Under the pieces are notes generated by a model. It was not told the origin of the DNA. It did no database searches and saw only the letters and a list, made by a program, of their open reading frames with translations. From the NCBI GenBank assembly GCA_910579485.1, contig CAJTVO010000092.1, positions 5,947-11,326 on the forward strand: a DNA stretch of 5,380 nt, given 5' to 3'. Source of the stretch: an uncultured Oscillospiraceae bacterium. GTDB taxonomy: Bacteria; Bacillota; Clostridia; Oscillospirales; Oscillospiraceae. Of the stretch, positions 5,243 to 5,380 are shown in pieces (position 1 is the first letter of the stretch; each line of letters begins with the position of its first letter). Position numbers and translations under genes: made by a program.

Positions 5243-5380
5243 TACCGGTGCAACAGGTCCTGCAGGCTCTGACGGTGAGAATGGACCCACGGGTCCGACC
5301 GGTCCTTCCGGTCCGACTGGCCCCTCCGGTCCGACTGGCCCCTCCGGTCCGACTGGCCCCTCCGGTCCGACTGGCCCCTC
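5235..5380 (+). pseudogene. Collagen-like Gly-Xaa-Yaa protein, downstream segment, interrupted at its 5' side
   Basis: From GGT at 5238 to the right edge, Gly occurs at every third codon: GPT, GAT, GPA, GSD, GEN, then repeated GPT/GPS. No stop is reached in the window. The frame equals that of the 1-202 segment once the element is removed. In the integrated state an in-frame TAA (5220-5222) directly precedes ATG (5223-5225), so this part could only be made by re-initiation. The ATG has only a weak GGAG (5202-5205) well upstream, within the end of the recombinase gene. Confidence 0.85.
5292..5380 (+). repeat. 18-bp tandem repeats in the collagen-like gene
   Basis: The unit GGTCCGACTGGCCCCTCC, encoding Gly-Pro-Thr-Gly-Pro-Ser, occurs at 5310, 5328, 5346 and 5364. 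The last copy is cut by the window edge after 17 bases. A fifth copy at 5292-5309 differs at three third-codon positions. The identity is at the DNA level and not just the protein level, so the array is recent and likely to change length by slippage. Each gain or loss stays in frame. Confidence 0.9.

Noticed and set aside
5292..5380. A short-unit repeat array that might suggest CRISPR
   Set aside because: The units are directly adjacent with no spacers, and all encode Gly-Pro-Thr-Gly-Pro-Ser in the collagen frame.

Overview
The window looks like a GC-rich Firmicute, most likely a gut Clostridia of the Oscillospiraceae type. This is inferred from the strong Shine-Dalgarno sites, the high GC, the collagen-like Gly-Pro-Thr genes and an S-layer-homology (SLH) protein whose linker and SLH sequences resemble those I recall from that group. 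No search was run, so the taxonomy is an inference.

Layout, all on the + strand: (1) bases 1-202 are the middle or 5' part of a collagen-like Gly-Xaa-Yaa gene that begins before the window. (2) Bases 203-383 are AT-richer and hold a junction inverted repeat, a good promoter and a structured leader. (3) Bases 384-3164 encode a 926-residue secreted protein with a parallel-beta-helix-like region, a YDG-type domain, a Pro/Gly-rich linker and three C-terminal SLH domains. (4) Bases 3318-3557 encode a small TnpW-like protein. (5) Overlapping it, bases 3532-5208 encode a 558-residue large serine recombinase. (6) From 5235 to the window end the collagen-like Gly-Xaa-Yaa coding resumes in the same orientation, with 18-bp tandem repeats.

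The main reading is that a compact serine-recombinase element of about 5,034 bp (about 203-5236) sits inside a collagen-like gene. The two junctions are imperfect inverted repeats (195-225 and 5212-5242, 23 of 31 positions matching). A shared CCAC (199-202 and 5233-5236) lies at symmetric positions. Joining the flanks at CCAC gives an uninterrupted Gly-Xaa-Yaa frame (GPA-GPT-GPT-GAT-GPA) and a junction that matches an upstream segment of the same gene (141-161) at 20 of 21 bases. The circular junction would be a 48-bp attP-like site with 23-bp arms (18 of 23 symmetric) around AC. Precise excision should therefore restore a surface-protein gene, as known recombinase-excised intervening elements do for sigK and spsM in Bacillus.

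The genes could work together as follows. The recombinase catalyses integration and excision, and the small overlapping ORF is a candidate accessory or directionality factor. The SLH protein is surface cargo with its own promoter. In the integrated state the upstream collagen frame also stays open straight into the SLH protein, so the element could switch the cell between a full collagen-like protein and a collagen-SLH fusion. That switch is a hypothesis.
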